NCBI GenBank assembly: GCA_025917655.1
Contig: CP084619.1
Location: forward strand, 2,709,001-2,773,000
DNA from: Chlorella sorokiniana
Taxonomy: Eukaryota > Chlorophyta > Trebouxiophyceae > Chlorellales > Chlorellaceae
DNA: 64,000 nucleotides
Reading direction: 5' to 3'
Made by a program: the position numbers and the translations under genes. The notes below the pieces were generated by a model that saw only the letters and a program-made list of their open reading frames with translations, made no database searches and was not told where the DNA came from. Below, one piece after another: positions 11,101 through 23,590 of the stretch (positions are counted from its first letter, which is position 1; the number at the start of each line of letters is the position of its first letter).

Positions 11101-14100
11101 GCAGCACACGCCGTGCAGTGCGGCACTGCTTGGTGACAGGGGACACTCACGCCATGCCCCCTCCCCCTTGCAGGGGCAGCTGCAGGCGCACCTGGGGGCA
11201 GCAGCGATGGGCGACAGCGCCGCGGCTGCCACATCGCCCTCCATGCGCGCCATGCACGCCGCCGCCGTCTCCCCATGCCCTGCCCGCCGCTGAGCTGCGT
11301 GGCCGCCGCCGCCGCCGTCACCTCCCAAAAGTTGGCCCGGTCATGCTGCTCTGCGTCCTCCTCCGTGAGCCGCTGGTCGAAAATGTTGCAGCAGGCGTCA
11401 AAGTGGCAGCGCAGCGAGGGCAGCACGGGGCCAGTGCGCCCAGCAGCTCCTCGGTGGGCACATCGGCCAGGTCTGCTACCAGGGGGGCTGCTTGGCGGCT
11501 GCGCGGGCAAAGGTTCTGGCTGCCATGCTGGAGCGTCAGAGCGCTCCCGGCCGAGCTTGGGCACTGGCAGGACCAAGCCGCACCCTACCTGCTGGGCGCT
11601 GCTGCTTGGGCGCCTTGCCAGGAAGGCGGCGCGCCTGACGGCCAGGGCCGCCTTGAGCTTTCTGTGCAGGTCGGCCAGCACGTAGGCGGCCGAGGGCAGC
11701 ATGCCGTAGCAGCAGTGCTCCTGCGCCGGCTGCGCACCCACACCCAGGGTGGACAGCGCAGGCAGCAGCAGCGACCGCATCTTCCAGCCCTCCACAGCCA
11801 GGCGCCCGAGGCCCGCCGACACTGCTGCCGTCACAGCCTGCGTGGCCAGGGGACCCGCCTGCGTGCCCAGGGCGCTGCTGGTCTGTGCAGCGCCGCCGCT
11901 GTGGGTGTGCTGGGAGGTGGCGGCGCCGTGGCCGCTGCCCGAGGAGTGGCCCTCGCCCCCTTCAAACTTCACCGCCTTCTTCTTCCTGCCGCCGCCCCTG
12001 CCGCTGCCTGTGCCCGCAGCCTTCTTGGGCTTTGCTGGCGCCGCCGCAGCTGCAAGGCTGGCGGAGCCGCATGCCAGCGTGTTGCCCAGAGGCGGCAGTG
12101 CAAACAGCGGCGGAGCAAACTGCAGGGGGCAGGAGCGGACGTAGCGGTGGGTGCCTGGTGCGAGCAAACCATGACGCTCATCTGCCTCGCTGCAGGGCAG
12201 CGCGGCATGCCACCTGCAGCAGCGCGTCCAGCAGCGCCTCCAGCTGGCAGCAGCATCGCAGCCGCCCCAGCAGCTTGAGCTGGTAGGACTCGTCGCCCTG
12301 CCTGCAGGAGCGCCGACGGCACTACTGCAACTGAATAAAAATGCTGCCACCTGGGTGGACGCGCCCGGCAGCCAGCAAGACACAACCACGACTCACAAAA
12401 CAGAGAAACTTGCAGGCTGCAAACGCATTCTGTCTGCCCACCCACCCGTTGGGCTGCAGCTCCCGGCTGAAGCAGTTGACCAGCTCCCGGCACCAGTTGA
12501 GCGCGTACCACAGGCCCAGCAGCACGCAGCAGCGCTGCTCGTGCGGCAGGCCGCCAAACTGCTGCGGGCTGGCCAAGGCCTGCAGGGGCACCATGGACGC
12601 TTTCCTGTGGCCACGCACGAGCACCCGCACAAGGCACGCCTGCCCCGTCCCAGACGGCATCGCAGCTTGCGCCCCCACCGTGGCAAACAGGCTGAGGGGG
12701 CAGCCCAGCAGCGCCGACACGCTTCCAGGCTCTTGCTGAGCTCCACCTCCAGCGTGCACATCAGGCGCAGCGTGGCAAACAGCGACAGCAACGGCGCACT
12801 GCGACAGGAGGAGGGAGCACGGGGCTGGCACCACTGCGTGCAAATAGGTAAGACCACCATCCACCAGCTGCAAGAAAGTGACCATCCCGCGGGCAACGCT
12901 GCATCAGGAAGCCTGAGGGCGGCAAGCAAGGAGCGCACCTCGTGCTGCCAGGTGCCAGCTCATCGGCCAGCAGGGGCAGCAGGCGCAGCGCGACCAACTT
13001 CTGGTCGCCGTTCAGGTCCCACCACAGCTCAGCCGGCAGCCGCTGCGCGCCCACCTGCACAAGCACCGTCAAGGTTTAGTGACTCTACCACGAAGATTCA
13101 TTGAAACTGCCACCGTCGCCCGATCAGGGACCATCCCAAGCCCAGCAGGCCTTGCCCAGGCGTACCAGAAGACTGGCTGTGCAGCAGCTGCGCCCGCTGC
13201 TCCCTTTGCACCTGAACAGCGGCATCTGCCGGCGCCAGCTTCCCTCATCCAGGAAGCTACAGAACGTGTCCTCAAGGTGAGAAGCAAGCATGGCATGTAT
13301 GTCGTGCATGAGACGCCTGCGTGCCAAGGACCGGTGAAACGGATGCACAGGTGTTCGGGATGCCATCATGGCAGTTTGTGAGCATCAGCCCTAAGGACCA
13401 CCCCGAAGGCGCGTGGGCGCACCTGCCGATGGCCTTGCGCTGGATGCCGCGGGTCAGCTCGTCGCACAGGAAGGCAAAGGCCTCGGGCCTGCTCCAAGGG
13501 ATGTGAGAGCAGCGGCATCACCATCGCTGCCAGCTCAGCCCTAAGAGGTATTAAGAGGTAACACAAGAGGCGTGCACATGACGCAGCACAACTTTCGCGC
13601 ATCTCACCTGCGCCGGCAACTGTCGAATGTCTCCTTCAGTGCCTGCATTGCCTCTCCGTACCGCTTCCCTGCCACGTGGGGGAACGATTAAAGGAACCGT
13701 GGGTAGCCAGGCCATGCAGGTCTGTGCTCAATGCTCGACGTTGGTGGTGTGAGGCGGCAGACACGCTGCGCAACCCCTCCTCTGAAGTTCTATGACACAA
13801 GGGCTGGGCACCCACCGATCGACGTCTCCGTTTCCTGCGCGTCGCTGACGGCAGCCCCCAAGCGCTGCACCAGGGCCACGACGCCGATGATGCCAATGCG
13901 GCGGTGCTGCCCTGCTGCCGCGCTGAGCTGCTTGCGCACAAAAATCATCACCTCGTCCTCCATGCGGGACCTGCAGCACGGAGGGAATGCGGGGCAGCCT
14001 GAGGCGGAACAGTGCTGCCGCGCCGCCGCTGCACCCCTTCCCTTCACGCTGTGCCTGCCCACCTGCCACCAGCGCCGCTTCCGCTGCCCTCCCCTTCCTG

Positions 14101-16931
14101 GCTGCAGGCGCTGGCCACCAGCTCGCTGAACACCGAGAACACCTGCGGCAAGGTTCCAGAGGGAGTGGCTTGCCATCCGCTTGCAAACCCAGCTTGCAAA
14201 CCGCTTTCAGCTGGCCCTCAACTGGCCCATGCTTGCGTGGCAAGCCCTTCAGATCGCCCTGCTGTAACCCTGCAGGCCCTGCACCCGGCTCACCTGGTGC
14301 ACTTGGGCGTCGGTGTATGCGTCCAAGTGATCAAGGATGCCGGTGAGGAAGGCGGCGTAGCGGCCCAGAGACGCAGTGTGCTCTCGCGACAGGCGCAGCA
14401 GCACGCGCAGCGCGGCGCTTGCCTCCCCCAACCTGCGCCCCCAGGTGGCAGTGCAGCGCGCGCAGCACCTCCTGCTGGTTGTACGCATCGGCAAAGCGCT
14501 GGAACAGCAGGCAGTACAGCTCCTCGCCAGCGCCCTGGACCACGGGGGCTGCTGCAGCGCGCAGCAGCTGCTGGGACAGGGAAAGCAGCTGGGGGAAGTA
14601 CCCCGCCATCACTTGCTGCGCCGGCAGGGTAGGGAGAGGACAGGCTTGTGGGGTGAGAGTTGATGCGCCGCTGGAGCGCATCAAGAGCAGAGTGCGCACC
14701 TCATGCCCAGCTATGCCCTTCCGCAGCCAGTCGGGACTGGCATGTCCCTCGGCAAATTTGCGCCTGCAGCAGCGCAGGCAGTGGGGGAGGTCACAGCCGG
14801 CAGTCAGCCGAGCCCCCTCGCACTGAGCTCACTGCACGCTGTGCGCCACCTGCCCAACCTCACCGCAGCATGACCTCCGCCGTCTTGCGGCTGTCAGGCC
14901 CCATCGTGAGCATCACCAACAGGAGCCACAGGTCCAGAACGCGGTGCGCACCGGGCTCTGCAAGAAAAGGCAAGAAAGACATTGTCCAGGCGCCCATACT
15001 ACACTAGCAGGCACACGGTTAGGACAACACTGCCAGGCCAGCCCTCCTGCTGCCGCGCCATTGCCTGCGACACCGCGCAGCTCCTTGATAATCGCATCTG
15101 CCGCCACGCTGCTGAGCTGCATGGCCTGCTTGGCCGCCTCTAGCAGGCGGCACTCAGGGTCCTCTGTGCCGCCCAGCACCCGCCCCTTCTGCCTGCGGTC
15201 CGGCACCGCCAGGCGGGGGTCTGACAGTGTGACAAAGTGGAGGGACTTGCGGAGCTCAGCCACAACCTGCACAGTGCGCAGCGGGCTGCCAGATTGTTAT
15301 GGCACAAGAGTGCTGCATGACAAGGCGTGACTCGTGCCCGCTCACCTCCTTTATCTGCTCGCCAGGGGCAGCGTACTGAAGGAGGAAGCGCACAACGGCC
15401 GGCAAATCTTCCGCATCCGCCGACTGGAAGCGGTGCAGCACGGCGGACACCACCCGTGCCTGCGGCAGCAGTCGTGAGGCAAGGCAGACTCAAATGTGAT
15501 GTTCTTGGTGCAGGCCGGGGTGGGCATGAGCATGGAGTGACCTGCTGCTTGGGTGTGAGGCACAGATTCGACAGGGCCTCTATCGAGGGCAGGATGAAGG
15601 CGGCCTCGCCCATCATCCCCTCCAAGCTCTCTATCACCGACTGCAAGCATGGATCGGACCGGCAAGGTGACGAAAGGCTCAAGCATCCTGGCTCAATTTT
15701 GTGACTGCACAGCTCGTACTCAGCGCGGACCAACATCACGCGCTCACCTCGTGCTCCCCCTCAGTGGCCACCTCTGGCAAGAAGGTGATGGCGTCCTTCT
15801 TGAGGGCCTCCGGGCACGCATCCAGCACCTCCAGCAGCTTGCTGGTGAGCCTGCCTGGATCAGACACGTGGTCCAACCTGCACGCCAGAACCCACATTCT
15901 GGTGTCAAGCTTGGAAATTCGAGCAGCAGCAAAACACCTTCACTGACGGGCTTGCCAACTTGGGAACAGCAGCGGGGGACCTGGCTTCCCTACCATCTAA
16001 ACTGGCCGAGGATGAGCGCCGGCACTGCTGCCTCCTCCCCTTCCGCATCGCTGTCCAGCACTGCCAGCCGCTCCAGAAGGCAGTCGGTTAGGTCCGCCTG
16101 AGCCATGCAACTCACCAAAAACACAGTCAGCACAGAATGGGGGTCAACGGGCCTGCAGCTGCAGGCCAGCAAGGCCTGTGCAGCAACAGCATGCAGCCCA
16201 CCTGAAGGCACGCCACGTTGAGCAGCACCCGCACAAAGCTGTCGCCAGTGGCGGGCGCACGCTGCAGGCGGGAGGCCGGTGGGCGGTCAGCCGCTGGCCC
16301 CAGGGACTGAGCGCTGTGCAGGCTGGAGGCTTGACACCCCAGGCATGATGTGTGCAGAGAAGGCATCGCTCACCCCGGTCACATGCATGGGCTTCAAAGC
16401 AGCATGCAAGGTGGATGGATCGCTCAGCTGCTGCTGCAGGCCAGCCATGAAGCCATCGCGCAGCCCTGGGTTCAGCGTCAGCTTCTGTTCCAGCAGCCGC
16501 CTGCGGCAAGCGTCAGTGCAGTGCGCATGGCCAGGTTGGGGAACAGAAAGAATGGGAGCTCAACGGGTGCGCGCCAGCATGCCCAGCTGTCAGGGAGGGA
16601 GCCCACCTGAGCTTGCGTGGGTCCTCCACCTCAAACTCGCAACCATCGTGGCCGGCGGCCACCGTGCAAGCCGCATCACCCAGCTGCGCATGAGTCGGTT
16701 CCCACAACAAAAATTTGCCAAGCAGCCGGTCGCACCCTTCAAAGTATGTTCATTAAACAAACGAGAAATGCGTGGCAATGTCATATTCCCCCTCTCAACC
16801 CTCACCAGCTCGTCAAACACAGCCTTCGGGCCGTCAGAGCGGCGCCGCTTGGCAGCGGCTGAGGCGCCACCTCCCGGCTCATCATCGAGGTCGCGCTTCC
16901 CTCGCGCGGCTGACGGGTTCTCCACCCGCAT
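8172..16931 (-). CDS. FANCD2: Fanconi anaemia D2 protein, DNA crosslink repair
   Basis: FANCD2 forms the FANCD2-FANCI clamp that is monoubiquitylated at stalled forks and crosslinks. Reading on the minus strand: start at 16931 with KRRR-type nuclear signals; helical-repeat blocks such as LTDCLLERLAVLDSDAEGEE, LSNLCLTPKQQ and VSAVLHRFQSADAEDLPAV; RKQLSAAAGQHRRIGIIG at 13883-13936, matching the human ubiquitylation region; ALNWCRELVNCFSREL; WKMRSLLLPALSTLGVG; a C-terminal block with DIQRGTRVLQTLCSEGK, VPAVKRTVERFVFTIKAFLT and FWLGALKHRDLRGTVVPSQ; then a long Glu/Asp tail, as in animals. The gene is split into roughly 25-30 short exons. The residue equivalent to human K561 is Arg (codon 13901-13903). 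Several internal exons were placed only by frame and similarity. Family identity is firm; exact splicing is not. Confidence 0.9.
8203..8296. repeat. (TCC/CTC)n triplet tract coding FANCD2 acidic tail
   Basis: Two runs of CTC/TCC triplets encode poly-glutamate on the minus strand near the FANCD2 C terminus. The acidic tail is conserved in the family; the pure triplet structure suggests length polymorphism. Confidence 0.8.
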
Positions 16932-17582
16932 TGCCGCGCGGCATGCAACAGCAGCTGCGGCCCCGTGAGCTTGGCCGAGCAAACTTGAACCCCCAAAGCC
17001 GACGTCCAACGGCTGCACTGGTCGTCTCAGGCAGGATACTAAGTGATCTTGGTTGCCTGAATGCAGCGTCAGGTATTGACAGCGGCACCAGGCGGCTCGA
17101 GAGTCGCCTGCTGTGCACGCTGCGACGTGAAGCGCCACCGCCGGTGCTGCTGCTCTTTTAATAAACGCGTGGTACTTGTGCCTGACTCCCTTTCATGAGG
17201 TTGCTTCTTTCTTTCGAGTACTGCATTAACGTATTCACCCACAACCACATCAGCAGTGCTGCCCACTTTGACTTCACCCTGCGCGGCGCAGGACCCACTC
17301 TGGGCTCGTGACCAACATTCCGATGCACTTGACCGCTTGCAAACAATCTCTTAATGGGGTGTGGGGGATACAGGGGAGATGCAGGGCACTGCCCCCAGGT
17401 CAAGAGCCGTATGTATGGAGCCAGGGAAGGGGCGCGTGTACACCTGGGGCGGGTGTCGTCACTTGGGACCTGAACGGAGCCAAACTATCCGCTTAAAACT
17501 CTGTCGCGCCCTGGAAATCCAATTATACGGGTCACTAGGAGGCTGAATGAAACGTTTGGGGAAACTGCATAATCTGTTCGCC

Positions 17583-17604
17583 AACGGAGGTTGAACGGAG
17601 GTTG
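17583..17604. repeat. 11-bp tandem duplication
   Basis: AACGGAGGTTG is repeated twice head-to-tail, inside the low-GC spacer. Confidence 0.8.
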
Positions 17605-17840
17605 AGCGGGATGGCGGCTCCCCATTCACCCTGGGTAAGGTCGCTGTGGGAGGGCTAGGCGGCACGTTCGTGCTACTTTCCAAACCTTTTGACCCCATAG
17701 AACAAGATAAAAGCAGCAGAAGAACCTGAGGGGGTGGGCAAATTTTCGTTTGGCCAAAAGCCGCCCCCGCCAGCCCCCGCCAGCAACGGAGTCTGAACGG
17801 AAACCCGAACGGAATTGTGGGCGAAGTTTGAAACGCCCTG

Positions 17841-17858
17841 TTCGCTTAATAAAGCGAA
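17841..17858. repeat. Perfect 7-bp inverted repeat with AATA loop
   Basis: TTCGCTT and AAGCGAA flank a 4-base AATA loop. It could form a small hairpin; no gene association is shown. Confidence 0.75.
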
Positions 17859-18257
17859 TTTTGGCAACCTGCACCATGATTGAAGCCTTCGAGATGCAGG
17901 TACGAGCCCCAGAAACAGGCCCGGGGGGCCTAAAACTCTCCTTTCGGCTCAGGTGCACACACGCCCTATGTGAGACGAACGGCAGCTGAAGCATCATTGG
18001 GGTCATGGTTAAATCCAGTAGGGGTCGCTCCTGTGCCTCAAGGGTCTTGTACCAGCTTGTACGGCACCGTTCGCCACCCATGGCGTGTGTTCCCGGCAAG
18101 CGCTCCACTTAATCACCCAACTCAAAGGGCCATAAACTGCTGCCGGGTACTGTTTGAAACACTAGTCTCGCAACCCTACAACTCCCGCTTGACATCACAA
18201 GGCTTGCGCGTGGCGTCCACCCGGTTTGATCACGAAGCGCAGCAGCCTGGACACGCG

Positions 18258-20278
18258 ATGAATGCAGCCGCAGGTCGAGCAGCGCAAGGAAGCTGCACCG
18301 CTGCGGCGCCCGCAACAGCGGCTCCAGCTGCGTCAGGCAGCCGCGTGATGACTGCGTTGTGCAGGGCCGGCTGCCGGCCGGGCCCTGCTCGTGCCATTGC
18401 GCTGGCGCGGACCGGCAGGAATGAGCTGCGGCATGCTCAGCACGCCGCAGCTGCTTCTACCGGCCGGCGGCGGCTGCGCGTGGCGGCGTGGAAGCCGCCC
18501 GCAACGATGGAGCCAGAGGCGGAGGAGGAGAGCGATTATTACACCGTTCTGGTGAGCCTGGGTCGGAGCACATGGTTTGCTGTGCGATGATGCTGCCAGC
18601 CAGCCAGCAACCGCTGGGACGGCAGAGGTTCGCTCCCCCGACACCGGTCTACCAGTTCCAGCCCCCTCCCCCGCCCCACCCCATGCCACCCCCTTCCCTC
18701 CCCGCGTAGGGCGTGTCCTACACCGCGAGCAGCGACGAGATCAAGCGCGCGTACCGACGCCTGGCCAAGGAGTTCCACCCCGACGTGTCGGCCGACGAGG
18801 CGTCCACCGAGTTTGCCATGTTTCTCAACGACGTTTACGAGGTGTGGCGGGGGCGGGAGGAGCCGCCAAAGCGCCCTGGCTGCACATTCGTTGATGGTCG
18901 GCTTGGCACCGGTTGACAGCCATCGCAGCCGCATGCATGTCCCACGTGCCCAGCCGCCGCCGCCCTCCCTGCGCTGCTCCACCAGACGCTGATCGACCCC
19001 GAGAAGCGGGCCGCCTACGACTCCATCGTCGGGTTTGAGGTGGGGGCGTCAACCCCTTCATGGACACCAGCTACGAGCCCGAGTTTGTGTTCGTGGATGA
19101 GTTCACGTGCATCGGGTGGGGGCTCGCGGGGGGGTAGATTGCGGAGAGGAACGCAGGGTTGTGTGTGCACATAAAGAGCACGAAAACTCTCCTGCGCTTC
19201 TGCCCACGCCAAGTGTAAGGTGTCGCAGGGCAGGTGTTGGGCTGCTTGCCGTGCAGCCTGCAGCAGCCCTCAATCCGCAGACCGCACGCCGCCCTGCTGG
19301 CGCCTAGCCGGCTTGCTGCTCCCGCCCGCTGCTGCAGGTGCCGCAACTGCAACAACGTGTGCAGCGCCACCTTCATGATGGAGGAGGAGTGGGGGCGGGC
19401 GCGGGTGCGCCAGCAGGGCGTGGACGGAGTGGACAGCCTGCAGGTGGGGTGGGGACCCGGTAGCCTGGGGGTGCCTGCCCCTGTTGGGGTGGCCCGTCCG
19501 CGTGCCACAGCCTCTCTCATGCTGCAACGCATGGCTGCGGCTGGTTGTGGTCAGCCTCGTCATCTTGATTGGCACGCATCCCACCGTTGCCTCCGCCGGT
19601 TGCCCCCGGGCGGCTGCCCCGCTGCAGGAGGCCATCGACACATGCCCCGTCAGCTGCATCCACTGGGTGACAGCCCCCAGCTGGCGCTGCTGGAGGAGAC
19701 AATGAGCCGCATGGAGCGCGTGGCGGCCTGGCTGCTGGTGTGTGTTGTGGTGGTGGGGGGGAGGGACGGGCGCCTGCCAGGGGCCTGCCCAGGGAACTGG
19801 CTGTCAAGCGTGCGGCTTCCGCCTGTGCAGTCCATCGTGTGGCGATGTGCCTGGGCTGACTTTTTGGCCCGCGACCCTGTTGAGCCCCCACCCGCTCACC
19901 GCTGCCCCCGCAGATGACGGGCGGCGGCAAGGCGCCAACCTCAGCGTGTTTGTGGAGGCGGCCACGGCGTGGGAGAAGCGGCAGGCGGCCCTGCGCGCCA
20001 AGGTGCAGGCGGAGCAGGGCTGGGGCTTCTTCCGCGCCGGCCCAGCGACCGGCTCCTCCATGCAAGACGCGGCTCGCGCGGCGGCTGCCGGCGCCCGTGC
20101 CGGCAGCTCGCTTGGGCGCGGCGTCAACGCCGCCACGGTGGCGGCGGCTGCGCGGCGCTGGCGAGACTACCAGCGCGCCAAGCGGAGCCGCGATCAGCGC
20201 CTGCTGTCCGCCAGCAGCACAGCTAGCGTCACGCTGACCTCAGCAGATGAGCCAGCGGCAGACGGGGCCGCGGTTTGA
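18258..20278 (+). CDS. Chloroplast J-domain protein with 4Fe-4S ferredoxin domain
   Basis: The product resembles plant plastid J-proteins that carry a ferredoxin-like domain after the J domain (the DJC76/77/82 type). An Ala/Arg-rich transit-like N terminus of about 90 residues is followed by the J domain (YYTVL, SSDEIKRAYRRLAKEFHPD with the HPD motif, DPEKRAAYD), FVDEFTCIGCRNCNNVC with CxxCxxCxxxC cluster ligands, and DTCPVSCIHWV with two more cysteines, then a basic/Ala-rich tail to the stop at 20278. Inferred exons: 18258-18551, 18710-18841, 18986-19115, 19338-19443, 19628-19737, 19914-20278. Frame breaks occur at the G run 19042, the C run 19674 and near 19929. The likely role is a plastid Hsp70 partner with an Fe-S centre; the client is unknown. 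Confidence 0.88.
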
Positions 20279-20965
20279 TGCTGCCAGCCCGGAGCATGAT
20301 CGATTGTCCGCCCGCCCGCCTGCCTTAGCGGCCCTGCTTGTTGTGCCAGGCTGCAGCGCGGGCGGATCGGCTGCAAGCTTGCCGCACTTTTCCTCGCCCT
20401 TCCAGCCATTCCGCATCCTGCAATTTCTGAGAAGAGACTCAGCACTCGCCCTCCTCCTCCTTGCGTTGTTCCGTTGAGCCCAACTCGTGCTCACGTTTCC
20501 TCGCCCAACCCTTCCTGGGCAGATTTTTTCCTATGCCCTCCATCCATCCGCTCATTCCTGCCAATCCCAACCTGCCTGCATGCCTGCATTCAACACCCCT
20601 TGCCTCGTTTTGGCAGTGCCTGGACGATGCCAGGGCCCTCCACACCAGCATCCCATCTCCTAAGTCAGAGATAGCCGTTGATTTGGTGGTTTCTTGAATG
20701 AATACTGGCCTTTCTTCCGCCTTGTGTTCACGGCCCCCCTGTACACTACAGCCAGCTAAAGACCCAATTTCCTCGGACCCCCCTCCCCCGTTTTCCACAC
20801 TACCCCCCGTCTGACGCCACCTCCCTCAGTGTGATCCAGTTACATGTTGTCGCTGCCGGAAGGGAGCAGGAGGTCAGATTTCGTGACGAGGCGGACACTG
20901 TTTGCACGAAGAGACTGGCTGTGGGGCTGGCTGGGTTGTCCTGCCAATGAAACCAGGTCTTGCAC
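20279..20965. other. Convergent 3' spacer, J-Fd protein and MFS carrier
   Basis: 687 bp tail-to-tail, pyrimidine-rich on the + strand, with a minus-strand TGTAA candidate. No coding signal seen. Confidence 0.5.
20840..20844 (-). terminator. TGTAA poly(A)-signal candidate for MFS gene
   Basis: TTACA on the + strand reads TGTAA on the minus strand, 122 bp past the carrier stop codon. Confidence 0.5.
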
Positions 20966-23590
20966 TCACGACCGGCCGCCGTCTGCTTTGCCCACGATTG
21001 GCTGGAACTCCATCTCGCTGAGCTGGCTGGCTGAGCTGCTGCTGCCGGGGTGTGCGTGGCGCACCTGCCAGCCGCTGCGGCGCGGCCCCTCCAGCCGCGG
21101 GTCGCCGCCGCCGCCGCCCTCCTCCTCGTCGGCGTCGTCGCCACCGCCGTCCAGGCCCAGGTACCGCGCGGGCCGCTCCTCCAGCGCCAGCGCAGCGTAC
21201 TCGCTTGCCTCGCTGGGCTTGAGGCCCAGCGGCGCTGCGGGCTCCTCCTCGCGCCTTCCCGGCGCGGGGAACAGGAGGATGCCGGTGCCTGCCACGAGCA
21301 AGAAGGCGGCGAGGGCGAGCATGGCGGTGCTGAAGCCGCCGTCGCCGCGGTCGCTCAGCAGGCCCAGCATGTAGGGGCCGATGAAGCCGCCCACCGCGCC
21401 GATGCTGTTGATGAAGGCAAAGCCCGCCGCCGCCTGCTCCGCGGGCAGGAACACGGCTGGCCAGGAGAAGAAGGGGCCTGCGGCAAGAGGGGGAGGCCGG
21501 CAAAGAGGCGGCAGGAAGAGCTGTAGGACCATCCCCGCGCTTCTCGGCAATCAGCAGCGCCCCCACAGGCGTCGGCACCGGCAGAGCTTGCGGGCGGGCT
21601 GCGTTGCGTTCCCGGGCAGGGCACCCGCAGCAAGGGCGAACCCACTGCCCCCTCTGCCTCTCACCATGGAAGGACCAGCAGAAGCCGGCCGCGGCGGACA
21701 GCAGCGCAAAGGCGGGGCCGGGCCCGCGGCGCGTGCCGCCAGCGGCACCAGCCCCAGCGCCGCTCCGCCCAGCAGGATGGGCACGCCGGCGTGGCGGTGC
21801 CGCTCGTTGGCGCGCCCCGCCAGACGCGCGTTGATGTTCATGCCCAGGGCCGCCAGGCAGAAGGGCACCGCGGTGGCCAGCGCCACCAGCGAGCTGCCGC
21901 CGCCCGCTCCTCGCCGCCGTCGCCGCCGTCGTCGCCGCCCTTGCTGCTGTCGCTGCAGGCGCCGTGGCCGCCGCCGCCGCCAGCGACGGCGCCGCCGCCG
22001 GCAAACATGGACTGCACCAGGAGCGGCATGAAGAAGACGATGCCAAACATGACCGCCGCCACCAGCAGCCAGCAGGCGGACAGCCAGAGGATGCGCCAGT
22101 CGCGCACCACGCCTGCACAGGGGTTGGGGGTGAGCGGGGTGGCAGGGCCTCAGGCACCCCGGCCAGCTGCACCGCCACGCACAAACAAGTGGCCGGGACG
22201 GGGGGTGCGCGCAGCCGTGCGGGCGAGGCGGGGCGCATGGGCCCCGTCACCTCCGCCCCACCCACCCAGCGTGCCCCGCAGCTGCGCCAGGAAGCCGCCG
22301 CAAGCGCCGCCCTCGCGCGGCGGCGGCGCGCCGCGCGCCCCGCCCATCGCCGCGCGCGCCGTGTCCTGCCTGTCGCTCAGCCACTCGCGCTCTGCGCGCG
22401 CGCCAGCATGCGTGCCTTGGCGGGCGAGGGTGCCAGGCAGAAGCGCAGCACCGCGCCAAAGGCCACCGTGGCGGCTCCCTCCAGGATGAACAGCCACTGC
22501 CAGCCGCGCAGGCCGCCCGCGCCGTCCAGCGCCAGGATGGCCGCCGCCAGCGGGGCGCCCACCACCTGGGCCACCGCGGTGCAGGAGGCCACCTTGGCGT
22601 AGGCGGGCCCCAGCTCAGCCTCGCTGTAAAACACGCTCAGGTGGTACCACATGCCTGGGGGCGCAGGGGCAGGCGCGTGTGCGGCAGCACCCAACATGCC
22701 GGCGGAGGGCAGCAGCTACGCAGTAACAGGCTGGCTTGCAACGCGTGTGTCCGCCGTCTCCCGGCCGCCGCTGCCGGTTACCCCTGCACCGCCGCCCCCT
22801 GCGTGGCTGCCCACCCGGGAAGGCTGCGCTTTCGGTGGCCCCCAGCAGGAAGCGCAGGGCCAGGAAGAGGGGCACGGAGGAGGCGAGGGAGAAGAGGGCG
22901 GCGACGGCGCCCCAGGCCACGATGTTGGCCGACAGCCAGACGTGGGCGCCCAGGCGCGCGCACACCACGGTGGAGGGCATCTGGAAGAGGGCGTAGGAAA
23001 CGAAGAAGAGGGAGGCGCCCAGGCCGTAGGTGGAGCAGGACAGGTGCAGGTCGCGGTTCAGGTCCAGAGCCGCGAACGACAGGTTGGTGCGGTCTGGGGG
23101 CCGGGGCAGGGGGAGGGGGCAGGAGCGGCGGGTGATGGGGGAACCCTCCACAGGGCCGCCCACGTCCTGCGTGACACGGCGCCTGCCAGCGCAGCCCCTC
23201 TGCCTCCATCAAAATCCAGTGTTGGGTCAACCTGTGCAAACCACTGCACTGCCCCCGCCCCATGCCTCAACCCGCTCCATTTTTCGCTTCCACTCCACGC
23301 CTCACCCAGGTAGCAGAGGATGCCCAGGGTGAAGAGCCAGGGCACCAGGTGGCGGTCCAGCTTGCGCTTCACCACCTCGGGGTCAACCGTCTGCTGCTCA
23401 TCCTGCGCAGCCAGCGAGGAGCAATCAAGCAGCTTGCATGAGCAGGACTGCTAGCTCGGACTTGGAGCAAACCATCCCAAGCCGGAGTTGCGGCAACAGA
23501 CGCTGCCAAGTCGGCGGGCGGGCCAACACGAGGCCCACCCACCTCGGCCAGATCGCTCTCCGCGAACTGCCCGGTCCTGTATTTCTTCAT
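20966..23590 (-). CDS. MFS transporter, anion:cation symporter (ACS) type
   Basis: Twelve-helix carrier of the major facilitator superfamily. Signature pieces, in order on the minus strand: start MKKYRTGQFAESDLAE at 23590; KRKLDRHLVPWLFTLGILCYL; DRTNLSFAALDL after helix 1, a hallmark of the tartrate/allantoate/phthalate-permease group; RFLLGATESAAFPG; GMWYHLSVFYSEAELG; GWQWLFILEGA; FGIVFFMPLLVQSMF; FLPAEQAAAGFAFINS; and GFIGPYMLGLLSDRG. It ends in a Gly/Asp/Glu-rich cytosolic tail to 20966. The substrate is probably an organic anion or a small carboxylate or ureide; this cannot be read from sequence. About six exons. A long Gly/Asp-rich loop is predicted between helices 7 and 8 (near 21900-22000). 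Family confident, substrate unknown. Confidence 0.87.

Larger units (their letters stand above)
16932..18257. other. FANCD2 / J-Fd protein divergent region, lower GC
   Basis: A 1.3-kb head-to-head spacer, visibly poorer in GC than its neighbours from about 17160 to 18200. It should contain two 5' UTRs and promoters. It holds an 11-bp tandem duplication at 17583-17604, a perfect 7-bp hairpin at 17841-17858 and repeated ACGGA/AACGGA words. Open frames up to 160 codons on the minus strand (17626-18108) match nothing I know. It could include an old repeat copy, but I cannot assign a family. Confidence 0.45.

Noticed and set aside
17626-18108. 160-codon minus-strand frame
   Set aside because: No recognisable motif, AT-rich spacer, no splice or start context.
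21900-22000. Gly/Asp-rich stretch in the MFS gene as an unspliced intron
   Set aside because: It stays open and sits in the expected position of a long cytosolic loop; either reading is possible, but no good donor/acceptor pair removes it cleanly.
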